This document shows positions 37,354 to 45,812 of a stretch of DNA of 64,000 bases, one piece after another. Source of the DNA: Amycolatopsis thermoflava N1165 (GTDB lineage: Bacteria > Actinomycetota > Actinomycetes > Mycobacteriales > Pseudonocardiaceae); contig NZ_KI421511.1 in assembly GCF_000473265.1 (NCBI RefSeq), positions 3,013,560-3,077,559 of the forward strand, in the 5' to 3' direction. Below the pieces are notes generated by a model. It was given only the letters and a program-made list of their open reading frames with translations, was not told the origin of the DNA and ran no database searches. The position numbers and the translations under genes are program-made. Each line of letters begins with the position of its first letter. The stretch's first letter is position 1.

Positions 37354-38231
37354 GCCGCCTCCTTCAGCCCGAGGAGCGCGCGGGCCTGCGCCGGGGAGGC
37401 GGGCTCGCACCCGTGGTCCCGGATGACCTCGACCACACGCTCCACCTGCTCCAGGTTGGTCATCGGCCTGCCGTCGGCGTCGAACGGGCTGTCCTCGATG
37501 CCGACGCGGACGTGCCCGCCGAGTTCGAGCGCCTGCACCAGCCCGGGCAGCGGATCCGGCCCGCACACGGTCGCGGTGAACACCGCGCCCGCCGGCAGCA
37601 GGTCGACCAGGCCACGCAGGACCGCGGGCCGGTACGGCAGCGCGTTCTGGAACGTCCCGTGCTGGTTGAGCACGAAGTTCACCACGTACGGTGGCCGGTC
37701 GAAGTCGATCAGCTCGGGCATGTCCACCAGCAGGTGCGCGGGGTTGAACACCTCCCACTCGGGTTTGGCCCCGGCCTCCCGGAACGCCGCCGCCAGCCGG
37801 CGGGCGAACCAGCGCGGCGTGCTCATCAGGGTCTCGCCGTCCGGGCCGCTCACGTACGCGGTGATGGTGTCCAGCGTGCACGTGTCCGCCCCGGCGCCGG
37901 CCCCGGCGAGCCGCTGCGCGTGGTCGACGACGAGGCCGTAGCCGGTGTCGCGCACCATGTCGCCGTTGAGCCCGCCGCCGGTCGAGTTGTTGACGACGAC
38001 GTCGCAGCGGCGCCGCACCAGCTCGTTGATCTCCCGGTAGATGGCCGGGTCGCAGGTGGCCGTGTGGTCGGGGCGGCGCGCGTGCAGCGCCGCCACGCTC
38101 GCACCTGCCGCGGCACACCGCGCCACGTCCTCGGCGATCTGTCGGGGCTGGGTCGGCACGTGCGGGTGCTGCGCGGGCGTCAGCATCCCGCCCGTCGGGG
38201 CGACGGTGACGATCACCGGACGTCCGGGCAC
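37350..38231 (-). CDS. Beta-keto acid cleavage enzyme (BKACE, DUF849) paralogue 2
   Basis: A 293-residue TIM-barrel enzyme of the BKACE family, whose members condense a beta-keto acid with acetyl-CoA and release acetoacetate plus a new acyl-Co[13 protein letters not shown] opens the barrel. [13 protein letters not shown] and [12 protein letters not shown] match the substrate loop and the Glu-Asp pair. The usual HxH zinc motif reads ALH here, so the first His is replaced by Ala. The GTG at 38231 has GAGGAGG 7 nt upstream; a GTG at 38216 is the alternative. Coupled to its neighbours on both sides. Confidence 0.83.
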   Translation of the reverse strand: MPGRPVIVTVAPTGGMLTPAQHPHVPTQPRQIAEDVARCAAAGASVAALHARRPDHTATCDPAIYREINELVRRRCDVVVNNSTGGGLNGDMVRDTGYGLVVDHAQRLAGAGAGADTCTLDTITAYVSGPDGETLMSTPRWFARRLAAAFREAGAKPEWEVFNPAHLLVDMPELIDFDRPPYVVNFVLNQHGTFQNALPYRPAVLRGLVDLLPAGAVFTATVCGPDPLPGLVQALELGGHVRVGIEDSPFDADGRPMTNLEQVERVVEVIRDHGCEPASPAQARALLGLKEAA

Positions 38232-38632
38232 GCCGCCACCTCCTCGAGCAGGCGGGTGATCGCGGTCCGCACCGGCTCGCCGACGCGGAGACCCGCCCGG
38301 CGCCCGGCTTCGTTGACGTGCGTCAGCACCCCGTTGTCCCACATGTCCTTGCCGTCGCTGATGCGCGCGGTCAGGTGGCCGACCGCCGCGCCCGGCACGC
38401 CCGCCTCGTCCATGACCGCGAGACCCGCGATGCCGGCGTCGTCCTTGCCGCGCCCGGCGTCGTTGAACACCGCGCACGCGCACCCGCTCAGCACAGCGAT
38501 CCGCCCCGACTCGGCCCCGCCGTTGGACGCCGCCACGATGATCTGGCCACGGTCGGCGTGCTCGGCCTGCGACATGCTGTCCAGCAGGACCACGCGGCGG
38601 TCCCCGCGCTCGGCCACCGTCGTCCTCAGCAC
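38213..38632 (-). CDS. Unrecognised protein, paralogue B of a tandem pair
   Basis: A 139-residue protein clearly homologous to the gene next to it (38626-39051). Shared blocks are VxxLDS/VMDS, (A/G)Sx[40 protein letters not shown] and VNEA/VNES. The blocks are rich in Gly, Asp and Asn, and look like a small alpha/beta fold with a polar site. No signal peptide or membrane helix. The GTG at 38632 overlaps the stop of its sister gene, and its own end overlaps the following BKACE. I do not recognise the family. Its place between two BKACE genes suggests an enzyme or subunit of the same pathway. Confidence 0.65.
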   Translation of the reverse strand: MLRTTVAERGDRRVVLLDSMSQAEHADRGQIIVAASNGGAESGRIAVLSGCACAVFNDAGRGKDDAGIAGLAVMDEAGVPGAAVGHLTARISDGKDMWDNGVLTHVNEAGRRAGLRVGEPVRTAITRLLEEVAACPDVR

Positions 38633-39051
38633 GGCACACCCCCCGCCGCCAGCCTGGTGAACGCCGCGGACAGCGGTTCCCCGACCCGGATGCCCGCCTC
38701 GCGCGCGGACTCGTTGACGTAGCTGATGATCCCGTTGGCCCAGGTGTCGTGCCCGTCCCCGATCCGGGCGGTGTCGTGGCCGACGGCGACGCCGACGACG
38801 CCGTCCAGCGCCGCCAGGCCCGCCACCCCGGCGTTGTCCTTGCCGATCCCGGCGTCGTTGCAGGCCACGGCGGCCACGCCGCACCGGCGCGCGTACTCGC
38901 CCGCGCTGGCGCCGCCGTGGGATCCGGTCACGATGGCCTGCCCGGCATGCTCGCCGGTGGCGAAGGCGATGGAGTCCATCACCGCCACCGACAGCCCGCC
39001 GTGCCGCAGGACAGTGCTCACCGGTCCACTGTGGTCATCGACCACGCGCAT
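38626..39051 (-). CDS. Unrecognised protein, paralogue A of a tandem pair
   Basis: A 141-residue sister of the next gene. The most conserved blocks are VMDSIAFATGEHAGQ, TGSHGGASAGEYA, CNDAGIGKDNAGVAGL and GHDTARIGDGHDTWANGIIS. Several Asp, Asn and His in these blocks could form a metal or substrate site. AAAGGAG is 8 nt before the ATG. It overlaps the upstream BKACE by 17 nt and the downstream sister by 7 nt. Function unknown. The pair could be two subunits of one enzyme, since both are kept and coupled. Confidence 0.67.
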   Translation of the reverse strand: MRVVDDHSGPVSTVLRHGGLSVAVMDSIAFATGEHAGQAIVTGSHGGASAGEYARRCGVAAVACNDAGIGKDNAGVAGLAALDGVVGVAVGHDTARIGDGHDTWANGIISYVNESAREAGIRVGEPLSAAFTRLAAGGVPC

Positions 39052-39940
39052 GGAACCAGCTCCTTTCCGGGGTTCGGACGCCGAGGATCCGTCGGGCCTC
39101 GTCGGGGGTCGCGATCGCGCGTCCGGCCTTTCGGGCGACGGCGGCGACGTGTTCGACGAGCTCGGCGTTGGTCGGACAGCCGCGGGCGGTGTGCGGGTGG
39201 TCCCCGACGCCAACCGCGATGTGCCCGCCGAGCCGCACGATCTCCTCGGCCAGTTCGAGGACGTCGGCGCGGTGCGCGGACACGATCCAGGCCAGGTCGT
39301 CGTGCCGCGGCAGGAACTCCAGGTGCGCGCGCAGGCCGGCGAGCGTCGCGGGGTGCGCGGGGAGGAACTCCGGCCCGCCGAGCACGAACTGCAGCACCGC
39401 GGGCCCGGGCACCTCGCCGGCGGCCAGGTGCGCGGCGATCGTCCGGGTCCAGCCGACGGTGAACGACGCCAGCCACGGCGTCAAGCCGTACCGGCGGGCG
39501 CAGGCGAACAACGCGCGGTGGGTCGCGGTGTCGTTGACGAACACCTTGTCCTCGGTGCGGAACCGGACGTGCGCCGGGTCCCACAGGTCCATGATCGCGC
39601 AGCCCATGTCCATGGTCAGGAAGTCCGGGCGCGCCAACGGGTCCGCGGCCATGACCGGCGCCAGCCTGCGCTCCAGCGGGAAACCCGGGCCGTTGGCCAG
39701 CGACGGGGCGAGCAGGACATCGCACCGCTGACGGATCAGCCGGTTCGTCTCGGCGTAGCGCCCGGCGCTGTGGTCGGGCGCCCCGTCGCCGGTCCGCGCG
39801 TGGTAGTGCACGACCGTCGCCCCGGCCGAGGCGCAGGCCGCGACGTCACGAGCGATCTCCCCGGGTGTCCACGGGACATGCGGGTTGTCCTCCCGCATCA
39901 TGTTCTCGTTCGGGTTGACCCCGATCACCAGCGGTGTCAT
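39035..39940 (-). CDS. Beta-keto acid cleavage enzyme (BKACE, DUF849) paralogue 1
   Basis: A 301-residue BKACE-family protein. It keeps the HxH zinc motif (VVHYHARTGD), but the usual STGG substrate loop is replaced by LANGPG. The normal Gly-x-Glu-Asp metal/catalytic segment reads GVGDHPH, so the Glu ligand is Gly while the Asp stays. This is the mirror image of the loss in the other BKACE of the operon. ATG at 39940 overlaps the SDR stop (ATGA). It may have a changed reaction or form a mixed oligomer with its paralogue; both are hypotheses. Confidence 0.8.
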   Translation of the reverse strand: MTPLVIGVNPNENMMREDNPHVPWTPGEIARDVAACASAGATVVHYHARTGDGAPDHSAGRYAETNRLIRQRCDVLLAPSLANGPGFPLERRLAPVMAADPLARPDFLTMDMGCAIMDLWDPAHVRFRTEDKVFVNDTATHRALFACARRYGLTPWLASFTVGWTRTIAAHLAAGEVPGPAVLQFVLGGPEFLPAHPATLAGLRAHLEFLPRHDDLAWIVSAHRADVLELAEEIVRLGGHIAVGVGDHPHTARGCPTNAELVEHVAAVARKAGRAIATPDEARRILGVRTPERSWFHARGR

Positions 39941-40689
39941 GAATCCTCTCTCGTTCGCCAACCGGGGCCGGCCGTCTGCCCGCCGTCCACGCACCAGATC
40001 TGGCCGGTGACGAACGCCGATTCGCCGCCGGCGAGGAACGCGATCACCGCCGCGATCTCCTCGGCCCGCGCGTAGCGGCCGAGCGGGATCGCGGCCAGCA
40101 CCGCGTCGCGGACGGCCGGGGGTTGCGCCACCTTCACCAGCGGAGTGTCAGTCGCGCCCGGCGCCACGCAGTTCACGCGGATGCCTGCGGGGCCGAGTTC
40201 GGCGGCCAGCACCTGGGTCAGCGCGGTCACCCCGGCCTTCGACGCGGCGTAGGCGGCTCGCTGTTCGCCGCCGCGCAGGCCCGACACCGAGGAGATGGTG
40301 ACCAGGGAACCGCCGTCGCCGCGGCGCAGCATCCGCCGGGCCGCGGCGCGGCAGACGAGGAACGTGCCGGTCAGGTTGACCTCCAGCGACAGCCGGAAAT
40401 CGGCCACGGACGTCTCGGTCGCGGCGGCGTTGCGGACGACACCGGCGCAGGTGACGACGGCGCCGAGACCGTCACCGAGTTCGTCGGCGACGGCGACGAC
40501 CCGGCCGGCCTGCTCCTCGTCGGTGACGTCCGCGGTGACCGGCACGATCCGGTCGTCCGCGGGCAGTTCCGCGAGCGCCTCGGCATCGCGGTCGGCGGCC
40601 ACGACGTGCCAGCCGTCGCGGTGCAGCCGGTGAACCGTCGCCAGGCCGATGCCCGAGGCTCCGCCGGTGACCACAGCGGACCGGCTCAC
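39937..40689 (-). CDS. Short-chain dehydrogenase/reductase
   Basis: A 250-residue SDR with TGGASGIG cofactor loop, CAGVVRN in place of NNAG, a Ser in ISSVSG and the catalytic YAASK. GTG start overlaps the stop of the VOC gene (GTGA). One of two SDRs in the cleavage-enzyme operon; a 3-hydroxyacid to 3-keto-acid oxidation that makes a BKACE substrate would be a logical step. Confidence 0.86.
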   Translation of the reverse strand: MSRSAVVTGGASGIGLATVHRLHRDGWHVVAADRDAEALAELPADDRIVPVTADVTDEEQAGRVVAVADELGDGLGAVVTCAGVVRNAAATETSVADFRLSLEVNLTGTFLVCRAAARRMLRRGDGGSLVTISSVSGLRGGEQRAAYAASKAGVTALTQVLAAELGPAGIRVNCVAPGATDTPLVKVAQPPAVRDAVLAAIPLGRYARAEEIAAVIAFLAGGESAFVTGQIWCVDGGQTAGPGWRTREDS

Positions 40690-41240
40690 GACGCCCCGTC
40701 CAGCAGCGAGCGCATGTCGCGCACCGGTTCGGCGCCGTCCCAGCCTTCGGCCGCCGCCGCGATCGCGCGGAACAACCGGCCCTTGGCGCCGCGGGTCTCG
40801 GACAGCTCGATCATCGTGCCCGGGTGATGCTCGGCGGTGAAGTACACGAACCGCTCGTCCGGCGCCCCGCTGCCGGAACAGCCCTCCTGCAGGACGGTGA
40901 GGCCACGACCGGCCGCCTCCCGCATCGCCGCATCGAACTCGTCGGTCCAGAACGCTATGTGCTGCAAGCCTTCCCGCCCCGACCGCAGGAACTCGCCGAA
41001 GGCCGACGGCGCGTCGTTCAGCGGCTCGATCAGCTCGATCTGGATGCCGCCGCTCTGGGCGAGCGCGACGCGGATCCGGGCTTCGCTGGGCTCGCCGCGG
41101 AAGCGGAACCCGTTGAGCGGCTGGTCGTCGATGACGAAGAACGGGCCGACGCCGATCACCTCGGTCCAGTGCCGCGCCGCCCGCCGCAGGTCCCGCACGA
41201 CGTAGCCGTTCTGGCGGATCGGGCCGAACAGGCCGCTCAC
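40686..41240 (-). CDS. VOC-family (glyoxalase/methylmalonyl-CoA epimerase-like) protein
   Basis: A 184-residue vicinal-oxygen-chelate protein with two beta-alpha-beta-beta-beta repeats. Candidate metal ligands are a His early (GYVVRDLRRAARHW), Glu in IELIEPL, His in LQHIAFWTDEFD and Glu in MIELSE. The LQHIAF...MIELSE layout is seen in methylmalonyl-CoA epimerases and dioxygenases. GTG start within the transporter stop (GTGA). Its reaction is unknown; epimerisation or isomerisation of a pathway acid is plausible. Confidence 0.8.
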   Translation of the reverse strand: MSGLFGPIRQNGYVVRDLRRAARHWTEVIGVGPFFVIDDQPLNGFRFRGEPSEARIRVALAQSGGIQIELIEPLNDAPSAFGEFLRSGREGLQHIAFWTDEFDAAMREAAGRGLTVLQEGCSGSGAPDERFVYFTAEHHPGTMIELSETRGAKGRLFRAIAAAAEGWDGAEPVRDMRSLLDGAS

Positions 41241-42577
41241 CGGGAAACCGCCCGGTTGTTCAGCCGCTTGAGGCCGAGGATGACCAGCGCGGCCACCGCC
41301 ATCGCCGCGCCGAACGAGCCGATCGCGAGGCCGTAGCCGCCGGTGGCGTCCTTGAGCAGCCCGGCGACCTGCGGTCCGAAGTAGCCGCCGAGGTTGCCGA
41401 GGCCGTTGATCACGCCGAAGCCGGCCGCGAGCGCGGCGCCGGTGAGGAAGCTCGCCGGGATGGTGATGAAGACGCCCATCGCCGTGTAGAGGCCGATGCC
41501 GGCGACGCAGAACCCGGCGATGGCGACGGCGGGCGTGCCGAGCGACAGCGCGGCGATGGTGAACCCGGCGGCGGCCACGAGCGCGGCGGCGCAGAAGTGC
41601 AGTCCCCGCTCCCGCGTCCGGTCGGAGTGCCGCATCCACCACAGCATCGGGCCGATCGCCAGCAGCGGCGGCAGCGCGGCGACCCAGCCCACGGCGTGCG
41701 TGCCGAGGCCGAAGCTCTTGAGCATCTGCGCGATCCACAGCTGGTAGCCGTTGAGGCTGAACGTCACGCACACGAACACCACCACCAGCAACAGCACGCG
41801 CGGCTCGGCGAGGCCACGGCGGAACGCGCCCGGCCCGTGCCCGACCGCGCCCTTCGCCTCGTCCGCGAGCACCTTCGTCAGCCAGTCGCGCTCCGGGGCG
41901 GACAGGAACCCGGCCTCGGCGGGGGTGTCCCGCAGCCGCTTCAGGCACACGAACGCCAGTACCACGGCGGGGATCCCGGTCAGGATGAAGATCCACCGCC
42001 AGCCGGACAGGCCGAGGAAGCCGTGCAGGCCCAGCAGGTGGGTCATCAGCGGGGTGCCCAGTCCGGAGATGCAGATGAACGTGACGATCCACGACATCGC
42101 CGCACCGCGACGGGCGTTGGGGTACCAGCGGGAGACGAAGTACAGCATGCCCGGGGAGAAGCCCGCCTCGGCGACGCCGAGCAGCACGCGCATGATCGTC
42201 AGGCTGGTCTCGCCCTGCACGAACCCCGTGCCGATGGTGACCAGTCCCCAGGTGACCATGATGCGGGAGATCCACTTGCGAGCGCCCACCCTGGACAACA
42301 CCCAGTTGCTGGGCGGTTCCAGGAGCGTGTAGCTCCAGAAGTAGACCCCGGCCGCGAAGCCGTACGCGGTCGCGGAAATGCCGAGCTCGCTGTTCATCGT
42401 CAGCGCGGCGACGCCGATGTTGAGCCGGTCCAGGTACAGCACGATGTAGCACAGGCCGATCAGCGGGAGGAAGTGCCGCGTGACCTTGCGCAGCACGGCG
42501 TTCCCGTCCACCGGGGACACCGGTGACGATCCGGGGGCCACACTGCCGGTCCGGTTGTGTCCGAGCACAGTATCCAC
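41237..42577 (-). CDS. MFS transporter, ACS type
   Basis: A 446-residue, 12-helix carrier of the anion:cation symporter family. Helix-1 signature CYIVLYLDRLNIGVAALTMN, then EPPSNWVLSRVGARKW and LLGVAEAGFSPGMLYFVSRW. It is the first gene of the eight-gene cleavage-enzyme operon and is coupled to the VOC gene, so it most likely imports the operon's carboxylate substrate. The start is GTG 42577 or GTG 42568; the latter has GAGGTGG 5 nt upstream. Confidence 0.86.
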   Translation of the reverse strand: MDTVLGHNRTGSVAPGSSPVSPVDGNAVLRKVTRHFLPLIGLCYIVLYLDRLNIGVAALTMNSELGISATAYGFAAGVYFWSYTLLEPPSNWVLSRVGARKWISRIMVTWGLVTIGTGFVQGETSLTIMRVLLGVAEAGFSPGMLYFVSRWYPNARRGAAMSWIVTFICISGLGTPLMTHLLGLHGFLGLSGWRWIFILTGIPAVVLAFVCLKRLRDTPAEAGFLSAPERDWLTKVLADEAKGAVGHGPGAFRRGLAEPRVLLLVVVFVCVTFSLNGYQLWIAQMLKSFGLGTHAVGWVAALPPLLAIGPMLWWMRHSDRTRERGLHFCAAALVAAAGFTIAALSLGTPAVAIAGFCVAGIGLYTAMGVFITIPASFLTGAALAAGFGVINGLGNLGGYFGPQVAGLLKDATGGYGLAIGSFGAAMAVAALVILGLKRLNNRAVSR

Positions 42578-42746
42578 CTCGATACATGCCGCAGGAGTGG
42601 TTGAGCGCGCGCAGCGGTCATCATGAGCGCCGCCGCGGCGCGGCTCAACGGCCCTGACTCATTGATCGAGACACGGGTTCTGCTCGCCGAACCGGCGGCG
42701 GCCGGCGGTCACCGGTTCGCGGTGACCGCCGGCCGCTCGCCCGCGC

Positions 42747-44048
42747 CTACTTCCCGGACACGAACTCGACGGCGCGCGTTTCCTTCGCCATCGACACCCC
42801 GATGATCGTCAGCACTGCCGCGATCACCATGTACGTCGCGAGGGGCCAGATCGACTGCGCCCAGGCGAACAGGGCCGCCGCCAGGAACGGTGTCGGTCCG
42901 CTGAAGAGCATGCTGCCGATCTGGTAGCCGACGGCCGAACCGGTGTAGCGGAGCCGGGTTTCGAACAGTTCCAGCAGGAAGCTCGCCTCCGGGCCGTACA
43001 GGAGCGCGTGCAGGACGGAGATCGCGAGGACGAGGGCGATGAGACAGGGCACGAACTGGCCGGTGCCCAGCAGCCAGAAGACCGGGAAGGCCAGCAGGAC
43101 CGTCAGCACCGCGCCGGCGATCAGGACCGGACGTCGACCGTAACGGTCGGCCAGGATGGCGGCCAGCGGGATGGTCACGATCTGCAGCGCGGCGGCGACG
43201 ATCAGTGCGAGCAGCACGGCTCCGCTGCCCGCGCCCCGGTCCGCGGCGTACTTCAGGCCGAACACCGAGGCCATGTAGAACACCACGCTGTTCCCGGCGT
43301 GCGCCAGCAGTGCGATCGCGATCGACTTCTTCGCGGTCTTCACCAGCTCCACCGCCGGGAACTTCGCGACCTCACCGCGTTCCCGCACCGCGCGGAAGGC
43401 CGGCGACTCGTCGATGCGCAGCCGCACGTAAAGGCCGATCCCGACCAGGATCGCGCTGGCGAGGAACGGCAGGCGCCAACCCCAGCTCATCATCGCGTCC
43501 TCGGGCAGCAGCCCCACGAAGTAGAACACCGCCGAGGACAGGACCAGGCCGGCCGGAATCCCGACCTGGGGCCAGCTGCTGAAGAACGCCCGCTTGCTCG
43601 CGGGCGCGTGCTCGGCCGCGAGGAGGACCGCGCCGCTCCACTCCCCGCCGACGGCGAGGCCCTGCAGCATGCGGCTGACGACCAGCAGGACCGGGGCCCA
43701 GATGCCGATCTGCGCGTACGTCGGCAGCAGACCCACCGACGCGGTCCCGACACCCATGATCACCAGGCTCAGCACCAGCATGCGCTTGCGGCCGATCCGG
43801 TCGCCGAAGTGCCCGAACAGCATGCCGCCGAAGGGCCGCATGAAGAACGCGACCCCGAACGCGGCGAACGCCGCCAGCGTTCCGGCCAGCGGGTCGAGCG
43901 CCGGGAAGAACAGCTTGTTCATCACCAGCGCGGAGGCCGTGCTGAAGATGAAGAAATCGAAGTACTCGATGCAGGTGCCGACGAAGCTCGCGAGCGCGAT
44001 CCTGTGGATCGGCACGGTGGCCTGACTCTGCGCGGTGTGAGTGGTCAT
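42747..44048 (-). CDS. MFS transporter, metabolite:H+ symporter (MHS) family
   Basis: A 433-residue, 12-helix proton symporter. FVGTCIEYFDFFIFSTASALV is the MHS opening, FGHFGDRIGRKRMLVLSL the cytoplasmic loop motif and LQGLAVGGEWSGAVLLAAEH the helix-4 region. It diverges from the 3-hydroxyisobutyrate-dehydrogenase-like gene at 44136. A good minus-strand promoter (TTGTGA-N17-TACACT) lies in the 87-bp gap, touching a weak copy of the AATGTC/GACATT operator, so it may belong to that regulon as the importer. Confidence 0.86.
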   Translation of the reverse strand: MTTHTAQSQATVPIHRIALASFVGTCIEYFDFFIFSTASALVMNKLFFPALDPLAGTLAAFAAFGVAFFMRPFGGMLFGHFGDRIGRKRMLVLSLVIMGVGTASVGLLPTYAQIGIWAPVLLVVSRMLQGLAVGGEWSGAVLLAAEHAPASKRAFFSSWPQVGIPAGLVLSSAVFYFVGLLPEDAMMSWGWRLPFLASAILVGIGLYVRLRIDESPAFRAVRERGEVAKFPAVELVKTAKKSIAIALLAHAGNSVVFYMASVFGLKYAADRGAGSGAVLLALIVAAALQIVTIPLAAILADRYGRRPVLIAGAVLTVLLAFPVFWLLGTGQFVPCLIALVLAISVLHALLYGPEASFLLELFETRLRYTGSAVGYQIGSMLFSGPTPFLAAALFAWAQSIWPLATYMVIAAVLTIIGVSMAKETRAVEFVSGK

Positions 44049-44081
44049 CGTGCTGCCTCTCTGTCTAGCAGGTTGGCGGCG

Positions 44082-44110
44082 AGTGTAGAACAATATAACT
44101 TGGCTCACAA
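44082..44110 (-). promoter_or_regulatory. Promoter of MHS transporter with adjacent weak operator
   Basis: On the minus strand, TTGTGA (44105-44110), a 17-bp spacer and TACACT (44082-44087). A degenerate AATGTC-N-GACATT copy (AACGCCTGACATC, 44109-44121) abuts the -35 box. Confidence 0.5.
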
Positions 44111-44133
44111 CGCCTGACATCGACAGGAGACGA

Positions 44134-44148
44134 TAATGTCTGACATTA
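44134..44148. promoter_or_regulatory. Perfect operator TAATGTC-T-GACATTA over the start codon at 44136
   Basis: A 7-1-7 perfect palindrome that includes the ATG of the downstream gene. A second overlapping palindrome, GACATTAATGTC, covers 44142-44153. Likely the site of the FadR-type GntR protein at 48992; the GT-N3-AC core is typical of that subfamily. Confidence 0.7.
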
Positions 44149-45023
44149 ATGTCGGCTTCGTGGGAGCCGGCCGGATGGCGCAGCCGATGATCCGCCGTCT
44201 CGCCGCGCGCGGGGACCGGGAAATCCACGTCTACGACCGGGATCCGCGGGCAGGCGCGCGACTGGCGGACCTCCCGGCCGTGACCGTCCACGACGAGCCG
44301 GGCTCGCTGCTGTCCGCCGCCTCGCTCGCCATCCTCAGCCTGCCCGGACCGCAAGCGGTCGAAGGTACGGTGTCCGACCTGGTCGCCGGTGACACCCCGG
44401 CCGAGCTGACCCTGGTGAACACGTCGACGTCCGGGATCGCGACCAGCAAGCGGTGCGCCGAGCGGCTGGCCGGCACCGGGGTGCGGTTCGTCGACGCCCC
44501 CGTCAGCGGGGGCGTCGTGGCTGCCGAACGCGGAACCCTGACCTTCATCGTGTCCGGGCCGGCCGCGGCGGTCGACGTGGCCCGGCCGGTCCTCGGGGAA
44601 CTGGGAGAGCGCGTGTTCGACGTGGGCCGCGAGCCCGGACTGGCCCAGGCAGTCAAGAGCGCCAACAACATGCTAGGGCTGAGCGCACTGCTGGCCACCG
44701 CGGAAGCGACGGTCGTGCTGGCGCGACTGGGGGTCGATCCGGCCCAGGCGATCGAGGTCTTCAACGCGAGCAGCGGCCGCAACTCCGCCACGCTGGAGAA
44801 GTTCCCGCGCGAGGTGCTGACCGGCCGGTTCGACTTCGGGTTCAGCTTCGCCGCGGTGGTCAAGGACCTGGGACTGTTCCTGGAGGCGGCACACGAGGCC
44901 GGACTGGACGTCGACGTCGCCCGGCACGCCCACGCGGCCTGGCGACGGGCCGCGGAGGACGGCTACGGCGATCTCGACTGCACCCGCGTCGTGGACTACG
45001 TCGCCGGCGCCGGCGTTGACTAA
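44136..45023 (+). CDS. 3-hydroxyisobutyrate dehydrogenase-family NAD(P) oxidoreductase
   Basis: A 295-residue beta-hydroxyacid dehydrogenase (3-hydroxyisobutyrate dehydrogenase / tartronate semialdehyde reductase family). Rossmann loop NVGFVGAGRMAQPM, substrate motif VDAPVSGGVVAAE, catalytic Lys in VKSANNML. ATG at 44136 with AGGAG 6 nt upstream. The start codon lies inside a perfect operator, so a bound repressor would block early elongation or initiation. It reduces or oxidises a short hydroxyacid; the exact substrate is unknown. Confidence 0.86.
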   Translation: MSDINVGFVGAGRMAQPMIRRLAARGDREIHVYDRDPRAGARLADLPAVTVHDEPGSLLSAASLAILSLPGPQAVEGTVSDLVAGDTPAELTLVNTSTSGIATSKRCAERLAGTGVRFVDAPVSGGVVAAERGTLTFIVSGPAAAVDVARPVLGELGERVFDVGREPGLAQAVKSANNMLGLSALLATAEATVVLARLGVDPAQAIEVFNASSGRNSATLEKFPREVLTGRFDFGFSFAAVVKDLGLFLEAAHEAGLDVDVARHAHAAWRRAAEDGYGDLDCTRVVDYVAGAGVD

Positions 45024-45061
45024 CCGGGCCTCATGTTCCTAGTCTGCGAATGTCAGACATT
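45016..45061 (+). promoter_or_regulatory. Promoter and perfect operator of the isochorismatase-family gene
   Basis: TTGACT (45016-45021), 18-bp spacer, TAGTCT (45040-45045), then the perfect palindrome AATGTC-A-GACATT at 45049-45061 over the expected transcription start. Layout is that of a repressor site. The -35 box overlaps the preceding gene's stop codon. Confidence 0.7.
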
Positions 45062-45079
45062 TACCTTGTGGGAGGACAT

Positions 45080-45805
45080 GTGCCGACACCGGAGACGACC
45101 AAGCCCTGGTCCGATGTGATCCCCGCGGCCGACCTGGCGACGTTCGGACGGGAGTTCGCGCCGCCCGACCGCCCGATCGCCGCGGGAACCTCGCCGGCTC
45201 TCGTGGTCGTGGACATGACGAAGGCGTTCGTCGACTCCACCTACCCGACCGGCTGGTCGCTGACGGGGCGGCCGGCCCTGGCGGCGAACGCGGAACTGCT
45301 GGCCGCGTCCCGGCGCGCCGGGATCCCGGTCTTCTTCACCAAGGCCTACCCGGAGGCCGACCACCGGCCCAGGCCGGCGGAACGCGGACGCTGGAAGCTC
45401 AACCCGCAGCCCGCCCCGCTCGCCGAGGGCACCCCGCCCGGGGACGTCCTCCCCGACGAGCTCACCCCGCGCGACGACGAGATCGTGATCAACAAGGGCA
45501 GCAAGCCGAGCGCGTTCTTCGGGACACCGCTGGCGTCCTACCTGATCCACGCCGGGTGCGACACCGTCATCGTCACCGGAATGACGACCAGCGGCTGCGT
45601 CCGTGCCACGGTACTGGACGCCTTCCAGTACAACTTCCACGTGGTCGTGCCGTTCGAGTGTTGCGCGGACCGGAGCCAGATCTCGCACAAGGTGAACCTC
45701 TTCGACATCCACATGAAGTACGCCGACGTGGTGAGCACGAACGAGACCATCGGATACCTGGAGTCCCTGCCGAGCCTCGAGCCGGCGCTTCCGGTGTCCG
45801 GATAG
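45080..45805 (+). CDS. Isochorismatase-family amidohydrolase
   Basis: A 241-residue cysteine hydrolase of the isochorismatase/nicotinamidase superfamily. The triad is visible as Asp in LVVVDMTKAFVD, Lys in INKGSKPSAFFGTPL and Cys in TGMTTSGCVRATVLDA. Its closest general style is N-carbamoylsarcosine amidase or maleamate amidase. I chose GTG 45080, which has GGGAGG 4 nt upstream. An in-frame ATG at 45050 lies within the operator and has no ribosome site, so it would need a leaderless mRNA. Followed by a strong terminator. Confidence 0.83.
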   Translation: MPTPETTKPWSDVIPAADLATFGREFAPPDRPIAAGTSPALVVVDMTKAFVDSTYPTGWSLTGRPALAANAELLAASRRAGIPVFFTKAYPEADHRPRPAERGRWKLNPQPAPLAEGTPPGDVLPDELTPRDDEIVINKGSKPSAFFGTPLASYLIHAGCDTVIVTGMTTSGCVRATVLDAFQYNFHVVVPFECCADRSQISHKVNLFDIHMKYADVVSTNETIGYLESLPSLEPALPVSG

Positions 45806-45812
45806 GACGGAC

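Noticed and set aside
42623..42805. A 60-codon plus-strand ORF in the gap before the MHS transporter's end
   Set aside because: No ribosome site, low-complexity sequence, and it runs antisense into the transporter gene. The 169-bp gap more likely holds the promoter of the minus-strand operon starting at 42577.
45050..45079. ATG 45050 as the start of the isochorismatase-family gene
   Set aside because: It lies at the predicted transcription start inside the operator and has no ribosome site. GTG 45080 has GGGAGG upstream. A leaderless mRNA would restore the ATG, so this is a preference, not proof.
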